Shown here piece after piece: positions 1 to 5,747 of a stretch of 10,802 nt of DNA. Source of the DNA: Spirochaetales bacterium (GTDB taxonomy: Bacteria; Spirochaetota; Spirochaetia; ARS1246); the NCBI GenBank assembly GCA_018644745.1, contig JABGPX010000444.1:1-10802 (forward strand). The letters run 5' to 3'. The notes below the pieces were generated by a model, which was not told where the DNA came from, searched no databases, and saw nothing but the letters and a program-made list of their open reading frames with translations. A program made the translations under genes and the position numbers. How positions within the stretch are numbered: the stretch's first letter is position 1; each line of letters begins with the position of its first letter.

Positions 1-741
1 AATCACGGCCCTGCCGTTTAAGCCAATTCCTTTAAATGCCTTATCGATAAGCATGGCCAAACGAGGAAGATAACCGCTGTCTTCGATTATAGAAAACATG
101 ATAAAAAACAAGGTTACAATCGGCAGCACAATAGCCAGGGCATAGCTCAATCCAAGTGTAAAAATGCCGTATTCGCCGACAAAAAGGTCCCGTAGAACCT
201 GCGACGGGATGTAACGTTCTGCCAAAGCGGCGAGCCACGGATTTATATATTCCCCGAAAACCGTGCCTTCTATGAAGTCTACGAGAGTACCCGCTCCAAA
301 AACCCCAACAAATTTGTAAAATCCGAAATAGAGCACCAGCGCGAGAAGAGGAATACCGGTAAGCGGGCTCATCATAAGCCGGCTTAAGGTTTCCCGAAAA
401 GACCTTCCCTTTTGCTCATTTCTTGTTACGACGGATTCCGCAACCTCATGGACTTGCGATAGTCTCGGCCGGGATATCACGACACTCAACGGAAGGGTGA
501 AAGCCTTTACGGCCTCCTCAACTATTGCATCAATCAGAGCCGCGGCGCCGGATTCCGCCCGATGCACTCTGGCCGTAATATCAGAATCGCGCTGCAATAG
601 CAGCAGTGCTATCATCTCCTTCGAGATCCCGTACTCTCCAACGAGTAATGGGCAGATACGTGATAACGCCCGCCTAATTTCTTCCGGATAATCGACCGGC
701 TCGAGTTTAGCCGATTGCTTCGGATTTTGATGCGAAAGCAT
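1..741 (-). CDS. feoB: FeoB helical and membrane-permease part, separate gene, truncated by window edge
   Basis: This is the membrane half of a ferrous-iron transporter, moving Fe(II) across the inner membrane under control of the FeoB GTPase. The reading frame is open for 247 codons from ATG 741 to base 1, so the C-terminus lies outside the window. The protein begins MLSHQNPKQSAKLEP. About 120 mostly helical residues follow, matching the helical domain after the G domain in full-length FeoB. Hydrophobic segments start near residue 127, and the FeoB-typical stretch with EDSGYLPR and the 'GIGLNGRAVI' sequence lies at the cut edge. The start is well supported: GAGGAGG lies 6 bases before the ATG. 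The gene overlaps the GTPase gene by 35 bases in another frame, so translation is probably coupled. A frameshift of one ancestral feoB is the alternative, but the perfect ribosome-binding site argues for two real genes. Confidence 0.88.
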   Translation of the reverse strand, partial: MLSHQNPKQSAKLEPVDYPEEIRRALSRICPLLVGEYGISKEMIALLLLQRDSDITARVHRAESGAAALIDAIVEEAVKAFTLPLSVVISRPRLSQVHEVAESVVTRNEQKGRSFRETLSRLMMSPLTGIPLLALVLYFGFYKFVGVFGAGTLVDFIEGTVFGEYINPWLAALAERYIPSQVLRDLFVGEYGIFTLGLSYALAIVLPIVTLFFIMFSIIEDSGYLPRLAMLIDKAFKGIGLNGRAVI

Positions 742-1267
742 GAACCGCCTCCTCGAGTTCCATAATCCCCTGCCCGGTAATCCCTACCATTGGAATTACG
801 GTTACTCCCAGCAGCTCTTCAAGATGTTTATGGTCTATTTCCATGCCGGCAGCTGTGGCTTCGTCTATCATATTGAGAACCACAACGATATCGAGCCCTG
901 CTTCAATTAGCTGTGTAGTCAGAGCCAGCATCCTCTCAAGATTTCTTGCATCTAGGACATTAATAACTAAACCGGGCAGATCATCGAGCAAGATATCTCG
1001 CGCTACTTGTTCTTCTTCTGTAATAGGCAGCAGCGAATACATGCCCGGGGTATCCACAATTTCAAACACGGAATCCTGAATTCGAGCGTTCCCCCGAGAA
1101 ATGTTAACGGTTGTACCCGGGTAATTGGAGACTGTTACCCGAGAACCCGTAAGTAGGTTGAAAATTACACTTTTCCCCACGTTAGGATTCCCAACAAGGG
1201 CGATGAGTATCGTGGATTCAGACTTCCTAAACTTCCCTGCAAGGTTTTTAGTTTTATGACTAATCAT
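707..1267 (-). CDS. feoB: FeoB small GTPase domain protein (stand-alone G domain)
   Basis: This is the cytoplasmic GTPase of a ferrous-iron uptake system. With the ATG at 1267 it has 186 residues: G1 P-loop GNPNVGKS (26-33), G2 around YPGTT (49-53), G3 DTPG (72-75), followed by the FeoB-like MYSL, and G4 NMID (132-135). Canonical FeoB continues into helical and membrane domains. Here the frame stops with TAA at 707-709 just after the G domain, and the rest is in the overlapping gene ending at base 1. The open frame reaches a TTG at 1306, deep in fur, and other ATGs lie at 1282 and 1273. I prefer 1267, which overlaps the fur stop by 8 bases (ATGATTAG) with a GGCGG at moderate spacing. Split FeoB proteins are known in other anaerobe lineages, from memory. 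No FeoA is seen between the genes. Confidence 0.88.
   Translation of the reverse strand: MISHKTKNLAGKFRKSESTILIALVGNPNVGKSVIFNLLTGSRVTVSNYPGTTVNISRGNARIQDSVFEIVDTPGMYSLLPITEEEQVARDILLDDLPGLVINVLDARNLERMLALTTQLIEAGLDIVVVLNMIDEATAAGMEIDHKHLEELLGVTVIPMVGITGQGIMELEEAVHAFASKSEAIG
748..754 (-). promoter_or_regulatory. Shine-Dalgarno of the FeoB permease gene, inside the GTPase gene
   Basis: GAGGAGG on the minus strand, 6 bases before ATG 741. The same bases encode a Glu-Glu pair near the C-terminus of the FeoB GTPase. This site decides that the downstream frame has its own start rather than being the product of a frameshift. Confidence 0.8.
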
Positions 1268-1697
1268 TATCATTACCGCCATTTCGGCACTTAGCGCATA
1301 CTCCAATCATGGAAATTTCCATCAAAGACGGAGCAAAGGACTCAACTTCCGGGATCAGACCGAGAATTTTGTCCTTCGACAGCGAGAATTCTATTACTGT
1401 TCCGCATTTCTCACATACAGCGTGATGATGTCCATCACGAACAACTTCGTAATGATGGTGCTCTTCGCCAAGATGATTCTCGGAAACCAGACCATTATCG
1501 CGGAAGACCTGGAGGATCCGATACACCGTCGACAAACTGATTTTCTGCGTGTTGCCGCGGGCTATTTCATAGATATCATATGCGTCCAGATGCCCCGAGC
1601 CTTCTAAAATTACCTGGAGTATTATCTCACGCTGGCAGGTATATTGAATTCCTAATTGTTTCAATATTTCCCGAGGGTTTCCTTGATGAGTTGTCAT
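1260..1697 (-). CDS. Fur-family metal-dependent transcriptional regulator
   Basis: This is a DNA-binding repressor of the Fur/PerR/Zur family, 145 residues from ATG 1697, the usual family size. The N-terminal winged helix carries the recognition-helix motif STVYRILQVFRDNGLV (56-71). The C-terminal dimerisation domain has HHHYE (80-84), the DGHHHAVC metal-binding region (88-95) and two CxxC pairs (C95/C98 and C134/C137) that typically hold structural zinc. The frame is open up to a GTG at 1745, but that would translate through the palindrome at 1717-1737 and lacks a ribosome-binding site, so ATG 1697 is preferred. It lies directly upstream of and overlaps the FeoB GTPase gene, which points to iron sensing. 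PerR or Zur specificity cannot be excluded from sequence. Control by its own product is likely given the upstream inverted repeat. Confidence 0.92.
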   Translation of the reverse strand: MTTHQGNPREILKQLGIQYTCQREIILQVILEGSGHLDAYDIYEIARGNTQKISLSTVYRILQVFRDNGLVSENHLGEEHHHYEVVRDGHHHAVCEKCGTVIEFSLSKDKILGLIPEVESFAPSLMEISMIGVCAKCRNGGNDND

Positions 1698-1716
1698 AGG
1701 CAATAATCCATTTTGC

Positions 1717-1737
1717 GTTTGCGACTTATTCGCAAAC
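1717..1737 (-). promoter_or_regulatory. Inverted repeat upstream of fur, likely Fur-family operator
   Basis: Perfect dyad GTTTGCGA-N5-TCGCAAAC ending 19 bases before the preferred fur start. Its size (21 bp) and AT-rich centre suit a Fur-family dimer site, and its position suits autoregulation of fur and the feoB genes. It does not match the classical E. coli Fur box, so the assignment is inference. Confidence 0.55.
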
Positions 1738-1771
1738 AATATCACGATTGGAAGAACAAAACAAGAGATAT

Positions 1772-2731
1772 TTAGAATATCGGAGGGGCAAATATGAGCA
1801 TACGATCGACGATGTACACCGGTAATTCTTCCATGATCAAATGTTTCGCATCCTCGCGGATGTAGATATTCTCGCTGGGAATTCCTAGATCTTCCTGGAA
1901 AAGAGGTATCGATTCTTCCCCGTTCAAAGTTTCATCTTGAGCGCCCCAGATTATGATAGAAGGAATTTGATTGCTTCGAAGAGTTTTTCTGTAGAGCGGC
2001 AGCCGTGCGCGCACCGAATCAAATGAAGTCATAAAGGCAAGATATGCTTTGTCGGCGCCGCTTTGAAGGGGTTCATAATACCCCCCTAAAGCCGTATCGT
2101 TGTCCACGATTTCAGGAAGAGCAAACATATCACAGATAGTCGCCCGGATTACCGCCTTGCTCTTGAAACCGATTACTCCCATTGAAAATTGAACTATCGG
2201 GTTATCAAGAGATTTCGGAGGATGCCATCCCTCCTCATAAGCAAAAGTATTGAGGATAACAAGCCGTTCAATCTTCTCAGGAGAAACCGCCATCATCTCC
2301 CAGCTTATCGGCCCGCCCACATCATGAAGTATCTGAATCCAGCCATCTATCTTCAAATATGCCATCAGACCCAAGAGACGACGACCTTGCTCAGCAAGAT
2401 CGTATATTTCCTTGCCCTTCGGCTTGGCGCTGTTTCCAAATCCCAGATTATCCGGCAATATAACGCGATACCCGAGAGCCGCCAAATTGGCAGCGACCTT
2501 TCGGTAAGACCAGGAGGACGTAGGGACTCCATGAACAAGCAGCACCGGGCGGCCGTTCTCCGGTCCGGCGTCCACATATGCCAAAAATAGTTCGCCAATG
2601 TCGGAATCATGTTCATCAAGATAATATTTGCTCTGTTCAGCACTATGCTCTGCGAAGGAGCCAGGATTATACGACCAGCCGGGCAATACGGAAAAAAGTA
2701 ACAAGCATGTGCTGAGGAAAAGAAATTTCAT
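1772..2731 (-). CDS. Secreted alpha/beta-hydrolase, haloalkane dehalogenase/epoxide hydrolase-like
   Basis: A 319-residue alpha/beta-hydrolase-fold enzyme. Residues 1-21 form a hydrophobic signal peptide, so it probably acts in the periplasm or outside the cell. The oxyanion motif HGVPTSSW lies at 67-74, and DNLGFGNSAKP (94-104) is typical of the dehalogenase/epoxide hydrolase branch. The nucleophile elbow is HDVGG with Asp137, so an aspartate rather than serine nucleophile. Asp266 (WGAQDET) and His297 (DAKH) are plausible triad partners. In classical haloalkane dehalogenases the nucleophilic Asp is followed by Trp, a halide ligand; here it is Val138, so dehalogenation is doubtful and epoxide or other ester-type substrates are possible. 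The start is ATG 2731 without a Shine-Dalgarno, right behind a promoter. The gene ends 74 bases before the fur start, and no convincing terminator lies between them. Substrate unknown. Confidence 0.85.
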   Translation of the reverse strand: MKFLFLSTCLLLFSVLPGWSYNPGSFAEHSAEQSKYYLDEHDSDIGELFLAYVDAGPENGRPVLLVHGVPTSSWSYRKVAANLAALGYRVILPDNLGFGNSAKPKGKEIYDLAEQGRRLLGLMAYLKIDGWIQILHDVGGPISWEMMAVSPEKIERLVILNTFAYEEGWHPPKSLDNPIVQFSMGVIGFKSKAVIRATICDMFALPEIVDNDTALGGYYEPLQSGADKAYLAFMTSFDSVRARLPLYRKTLRSNQIPSIIIWGAQDETLNGEESIPLFQEDLGIPSENIYIREDAKHLIMEELPVYIVDRMLIFAPPIF

Positions 2732-2740
2732 GTTACTATA

Positions 2741-2768
2741 AATATACTCACGGCAGCATCGGTTTCAA
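2741..2768 (-). promoter_or_regulatory. Sigma-70-type promoter of the alpha/beta hydrolase gene
   Basis: TTGAAA (2768-2763), a 16-base spacer, and TATATT (2746-2741). Only 9 bases separate the -10 box from ATG 2731, so transcription would start within a few bases of the start codon. No Shine-Dalgarno fits in that gap. Confidence 0.6.
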
Positions 2769-2795
2769 AATTCCGCCGAAATCGGCCATGAGTTG

Positions 2796-2829
2796 AAAAA
2801 AAAACGGCTGCTTCAAAGAAGCAGCCGTT
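2796..2829 (-). terminator. Intrinsic terminator of flaA
   Basis: On the minus strand a perfect 12-bp stem (AACGGCTGCTTC pairing with GAAGCAGCCGTT), a 3-base loop, and a run of nine T running out of the stem. It lies 26 bases after the flaA stop codon and separates flaA from the hydrolase promoter. Confidence 0.95.
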
Positions 2830-2854
2830 GTATTCAAATGTTAACTAAAGAATA

Positions 2855-3847
2855 CTACTGAGAATCCTCGGATTCTACATGCATTTTCTTGCCTTCAAGA
2901 TACCTGAGTACTTGAAGATTACCAAGTTTGCTGAATTCAGAGGTTCTTCGTGCTTCTTCACGCTCACCCAAAATACCCCAGATTTCTTCTTCGTTGATGT
3001 CTCTGCTGGTCTCAAGCAGTGCCTTATCATAAGTAATAGTGATATCTTTGATGTAAGTAATAAAGTCTCCGCCAGTTTGCGCGGCATCTTTGTAAAATAT
3101 CAGCCCAACTAATTTCCTCATTGGTTCTGAACGGGGATAAAGAGGGTATTTCTTGATTTCCCGGTCACGTACTTCAGTTACGTAGTTAGGATTCTGCCAA
3201 ATAAGCTCTCTCCAACCATCAAACTCAAGATAATTCAAGAAAATCTGCTGTTCAACGTTGTTCTGATCTTTAAGAATGATACCAAATCCGTTAGGAAAGT
3301 TGCTTCCATACACGTTTACCGAGATGGATTTTACAACGCCGACATTTTTGACAACACCATAACCGTCGAACTTCGAACCCGTGAGATCCGCCTCGTCGTC
3401 AAGCAGGGTTCCATCTCCCTGAAGAACAGTCTTTTTCATGTATGCAGGAATCTCGAAAGGGGGTTTGACGATAGCAAATGAGTTATACGGATCTACGGGA
3501 AAATGGACTCGAACTCCAATAACCGTTTCGCCGCCGAATTTGGCAGCATCGTCATTGACCAAAACGCCCTTTGTCATCGATCGTCTCAGGTTGCCTACTG
3601 TTCTGGAGGAGGATGCAAGCATAACTTCCCAATTGTCGATTGCTAGAGAGGTTTTCATCGCATTTCTTTCATCCGGAGTAAAGCCGGTTCCAGCCTGCTC
3701 CGAGAAATCGACTACCGTCGCCTCATTTTCGTCGAAATCAGTATCCGGGACCAGAGTCGAGAAATCGAGAAGTACCGAAGTATCCGCGAAAACAAGTGTA
3801 CTCAAAGCGAAAAGCAGGACCATCAATATTAAGCCGAACCGTTTCAT
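2855..3847 (-). CDS. flaA: Flagellar filament outer-layer (sheath) protein FlaA
   Basis: FlaA coats the FlaB core of spirochaete periplasmic flagella and contributes to filament stiffness and cell helicity. The 330-residue length is typical. A clear signal peptide (1-21, ending LVFA before Asp22) exports it to the periplasm. The body carries recognisable FlaA-type sequence: a DNWEVMLASSSRT region near 71-83, GVRVHFPVDPYNSF, and a conserved GWRELIWQNPNY segment in the middle. The C-terminal tail is charged. The start is ATG 3847 with AAAGGAG 6 bases upstream. It has its own near-consensus promoter and intrinsic terminator, so it can be transcribed alone at high level, as expected for a structural protein. 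No terminator separates it from the upstream GerMN gene, so read-through is possible. Several FlaA paralogues exist in many spirochaetes; which one this is cannot be told here. Confidence 0.93.
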   Translation of the reverse strand: MKRFGLILMVLLFALSTLVFADTSVLLDFSTLVPDTDFDENEATVVDFSEQAGTGFTPDERNAMKTSLAIDNWEVMLASSSRTVGNLRRSMTKGVLVNDDAAKFGGETVIGVRVHFPVDPYNSFAIVKPPFEIPAYMKKTVLQGDGTLLDDEADLTGSKFDGYGVVKNVGVVKSISVNVYGSNFPNGFGIILKDQNNVEQQIFLNYLEFDGWRELIWQNPNYVTEVRDREIKKYPLYPRSEPMRKLVGLIFYKDAAQTGGDFITYIKDITITYDKALLETSRDINEEEIWGILGEREEARRTSEFSKLGNLQVLRYLEGKKMHVESEDSQ

Positions 3848-3863
3848 CTACAGCTCCTTTGTA

Positions 3864-3877
3864 AAGATAATTATCTT
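3864..3877 (-). promoter_or_regulatory. 14-bp palindrome in the flaA leader
   Basis: Perfect AAGATAATTATCTT between the -10 box and the Shine-Dalgarno (AAAGGAG at 3854-3860). It could be a protein-binding site or a small hairpin. It contains GATAAT and ATTATC half-site words reminiscent of Fur boxes, but overlapped, so no regulator is assigned. Confidence 0.3.
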
Positions 3878-3888
3878 CTTAGACTAAA

Positions 3889-3916
3889 ATTATAGTGAGT
3901 ATGCCAGATTTGTCAA
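3889..3916 (-). promoter_or_regulatory. Strong sigma-70 promoter of flaA
   Basis: TTGACA (3916-3911), a 16-base spacer and TATAAT (3894-3889), consensus at both hexamers. A run of twelve A (3923-3934) just upstream on the same strand could act as an UP element. The leader to the start codon is about 35 bases. Confidence 0.9.
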
Positions 3917-3939
3917 CGAGGATTTTTTTTTTTTAGTAA

Positions 3940-4398
3940 TTATCTTGCAATTGGGTACCCGCCGACGAACATAACCACGTCCTCTATCTTCGGCAAATTG
4001 AATAATATGGTTTTTTTGACCCCTTCAAGCATTTGATCAAAGTCTATCGACATTTCATAGTCTCCCGCGGCGAGATGCTCGGAGAAATCCGCATATAACA
4101 CGCCATCCCGCAGCATTACAGATCGAATCCCCGTGCCTTGCGGCAGCGTCCGCTCAAGCCGCAGCTTCATAGGCCCGAGTATGAGTTCCTTCAGGAGCTC
4201 ATGAACTCCTTCCTCAATATCACGTTTATGTATGATGTTTCGCGCTTCACCGGACCACTCAGATGTAGTTTCATCAGGAAAATAGAGAACCCGCTGTACA
4301 ATACGCTCAGTATTCGTAATAAAAAGAAGTATAGACAGGCACAACACGGCCCCAAAGGCTGACGTCCAAATGATGAGATGCTTCGTTTTCGCTTCCAC
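3940..4398 (-). CDS. Membrane-anchored GerMN-domain protein
   Basis: A protein of about 152 residues with one N-terminal membrane segment (roughly residues 8-28 from the GTG at 4398) followed by a GerMN-type domain. GerMN domains occur in sporulation protein GerM and in cell-envelope lipoproteins, often near amidases, and are thought to bind peptidoglycan or partner proteins. Visible features are the RVLYFPDE start of the domain, LLKELILGPM, a TLPQGTGIRSVMLRDGVLY core and the VKKTILFNLPKIEDVVMFVGG end. Start choice is uncertain: GTG 4398 lies just after the amidase stop, while a TTG at 4428 would overlap the amidase by 29 bases; neither has a clear ribosome-binding site. Last gene of the six-gene operon, 24 bases before the flaA -35 box. 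I recall a hypothetical protein at the same place between the amidase and flaA of T. pallidum. Confidence 0.82.
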   Translation of the reverse strand: MEAKTKHLIIWTSAFGAVLCLSILLFITNTERIVQRVLYFPDETTSEWSGEARNIIHKRDIEEGVHELLKELILGPMKLRLERTLPQGTGIRSVMLRDGVLYADFSEHLAAGDYEMSIDFDQMLEGVKKTILFNLPKIEDVVMFVGGYPIAR

Positions 4399-4399
4399 G

Positions 4400-5446
4400 T
4401 TATTCGGTAAAACCCTTTTTGCTTTCAAACTCTGTTATAAAATCAGTGACACCATTATAGAGGCCAAGGGTCATCTTCCGCAAGTGAACCGGGTCGGCCA
4501 TGAGCGCCGCCTCGTCGGTATTAGTGATAAAACCGAGTTCCACGAGTACCGACGGCATCTTCGCGTTTCGAACTACGAACCAGCTTTCTTCTTTTAGTCC
4601 CAGATTCTTACTGGTATCACCGATCATGGTATCGAATCCTGTAAGGATATGCTGTGCCAGGAGGACACTTTCTACCGTAAACTCCTCATCTTTCATGCTG
4701 TTCAGAATCTTACGGATATCCTGCGCTTCGGCGCCGACCAGGTCCTTTGACACCAGGTTCCCCCTACCGTATTCGGGAGGAAGGTACCAAACCTCATATC
4801 CGTAGGTGGCGGAATTGAGAGAGGCATTAGCATGCACCGATATAAAAATGATGGCGTCGGTCTCATCATCAAGATCAATATTGTTCGCAATCTCAACTCT
4901 CTCCTCGAGTTGGAGATACACATCGTTAGATCGGGTTAAAATAATCTGCTTTTGCGGGAACCGTTCAAGGAGAAGATTTTTAAGCTGGATAGAAATATCC
5001 AGCACAATATCCTTTTCCATCAGTGAAATAGTCTTTCCATCAAAAACATGGATGTGATTGGCTCCGGGATCTTTTCCACCATGCCCAGGGTCTATGACAA
5101 CTGCGGTAATGGAAGGTCCATCACCTGCGACGTACCGGGAAAAAAGACTTCTCATATAAACCGCCGCAGAATCGGCGGCAACGAGCATGCCATCGGCGAC
5201 AGATATCCCGCCTTCTCTAATCTCCTCCGAATAATTGATCACCAAGGTACCGGTATCGGCCTTGAAAGTGACTCGGGTGCCGCCGAGTCCGATTGTACCT
5301 ATTCTTCGGTAAGGTTCCCAGAGGAATTCGGCCCCCAGCTCATCAACGAGATCCAGCAGAGGTACCTGGCCCGCGCAAAACACCGGCACGGCAAAAAAAA
5401 TGATAATTAACGCGAGCTGTCGAGTTATTGAGGGTTCTCTATCCAT
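4400..5446 (-). CDS. N-acetylmuramoyl-L-alanine amidase (Amidase_3)
   Basis: A zinc hydrolase that cleaves the bond between N-acetylmuramic acid and L-alanine in peptidoglycan. Residues 8-25 are a signal peptide (cleavage near FCA), so it acts in the periplasm. Residues of about 28-105 form a small beta-rich domain resembling the N-terminal stalk or AMIN-like domains of this family. The catalytic domain starts at VVIDPGHGGKDPGA. Visible zinc ligands are His122, Glu144 (LMEKD) and His205 (SVHANAS), and the catalytic Glu303 lies in VLVELGFITN. All key residues are present. The ATG at 5446 overlaps the stop of the upstream small gene by 8 bases (ATGGATAG), suggesting coupled translation. The neighbourhood with GerMN and flaA fits a role in wall remodelling around periplasmic flagella or in cell separation; that role is inference. 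Confidence 0.94.
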   Translation of the reverse strand: MDREPSITRQLALIIIFFAVPVFCAGQVPLLDLVDELGAEFLWEPYRRIGTIGLGGTRVTFKADTGTLVINYSEEIREGGISVADGMLVAADSAAVYMRSLFSRYVAGDGPSITAVVIDPGHGGKDPGANHIHVFDGKTISLMEKDIVLDISIQLKNLLLERFPQKQIILTRSNDVYLQLEERVEIANNIDLDDETDAIIFISVHANASLNSATYGYEVWYLPPEYGRGNLVSKDLVGAEAQDIRKILNSMKDEEFTVESVLLAQHILTGFDTMIGDTSKNLGLKEESWFVVRNAKMPSVLVELGFITNTDEAALMADPVHLRKMTLGLYNGVTDFITEFESKKGFTE

Positions 5447-5747
5447 CCTGGCTTTTCACGACCTCATTTCGATAAGTATCAAAGAGATAGTCGCAGTATC
5501 CTCGTCCATCCGGCTGTTCACCAATCTCGAAGGAAGCTCCATAGGTGCGAAGAGTGTCAACATAAGCGAAAGTATTCTCTTGCGACCCGGGAGTACTCTC
5601 TCGCTGAATGAGAGTACTCCCGTTCAGCGAAAGAGTACTTTCGCCCTGCGAGAGAAGCGGCGTTTCGACGCGAGGCACAAAATATACGATCGGGTTATCC
5701 GGTTTTGCTGGCGGTGTAATAGCCATTTTCTTCCTGTTCTGATTCAT
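5439..5747 (-). CDS. Small hypothetical protein with 7-residue tandem repeats
   Basis: I do not recognise this 102-residue protein. It has no signal peptide or membrane segment. Residues 37-61 contain four tandem heptads of the form S/N-T-x4-G/E (S37, S44, S51, N58), rich in Ser and Thr. The C-terminal part has an acidic and aromatic stretch, GRGYCDYLFDTYRNE. It is the only frame filling the 250 bases between the cytidylyltransferase and the amidase. It overlaps the former by 53 bases and the latter by 8. ATG 5747 has GAGG 4 bases upstream, and ATG 5726 has AGGA 5 bases upstream; either could be the start. The repeats exist also at DNA level as exact 21-bp units with palindromes, so the coding sequence may carry a second signal. 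Whether the protein is conserved is unknown. Confidence 0.6.
   Translation of the reverse strand: MNQNRKKMAITPPAKPDNPIVYFVPRVETPLLSQGESTLSLNGSTLIQRESTPGSQENTFAYVDTLRTYGASFEIGEQPDGRGYCDYLFDTYRNEVVKSQDG
5571..5654. repeat. Four 21-bp tandem repeats with nested inverted repeats
   Basis: Units begin at 5571, 5592, 5613 and 5634 (plus strand), exactly 21 bp apart. Each opens with AGTACT (AGTATT in the first). A 13-bp perfect inverted repeat, CGGGAGTACTCTC at 5588-5600 and its complement at 5610-5622, encloses a 9-base loop. An alternative 8-bp pairing joins 5601-5608 to 5623-5630, and a third 7-bp hairpin lies at 5627-5644. All are inside the small hypothetical gene. Confidence 0.85.

Noticed and set aside
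41..238. Minus-strand 65-residue frame beginning MARRFGRTLHP
   Set aside because: It lies inside the FeoB permease gene in another frame; the frame open through 741-1 carries the recognisable FeoB sequence.
1752..1780. GATATT-CTA-AATATC followed by T-rich sequence after the hydrolase stop, considered as a terminator
   Set aside because: The stem is only 6 AT-rich base pairs and the T run is interrupted, so it is too weak to call.
2189..2590. Plus-strand 133-residue open frame opposite the hydrolase
   Set aside because: It is antisense to a well-supported gene, with no ribosome-binding site considered convincing and no recognisable domain.
3921..3936. Long T run on the plus strand, considered as a terminator of the GerMN gene
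   Set aside because: On the transcribed minus strand it is an A run and there is no hairpin before it; it fits better as an upstream element of the flaA promoter.
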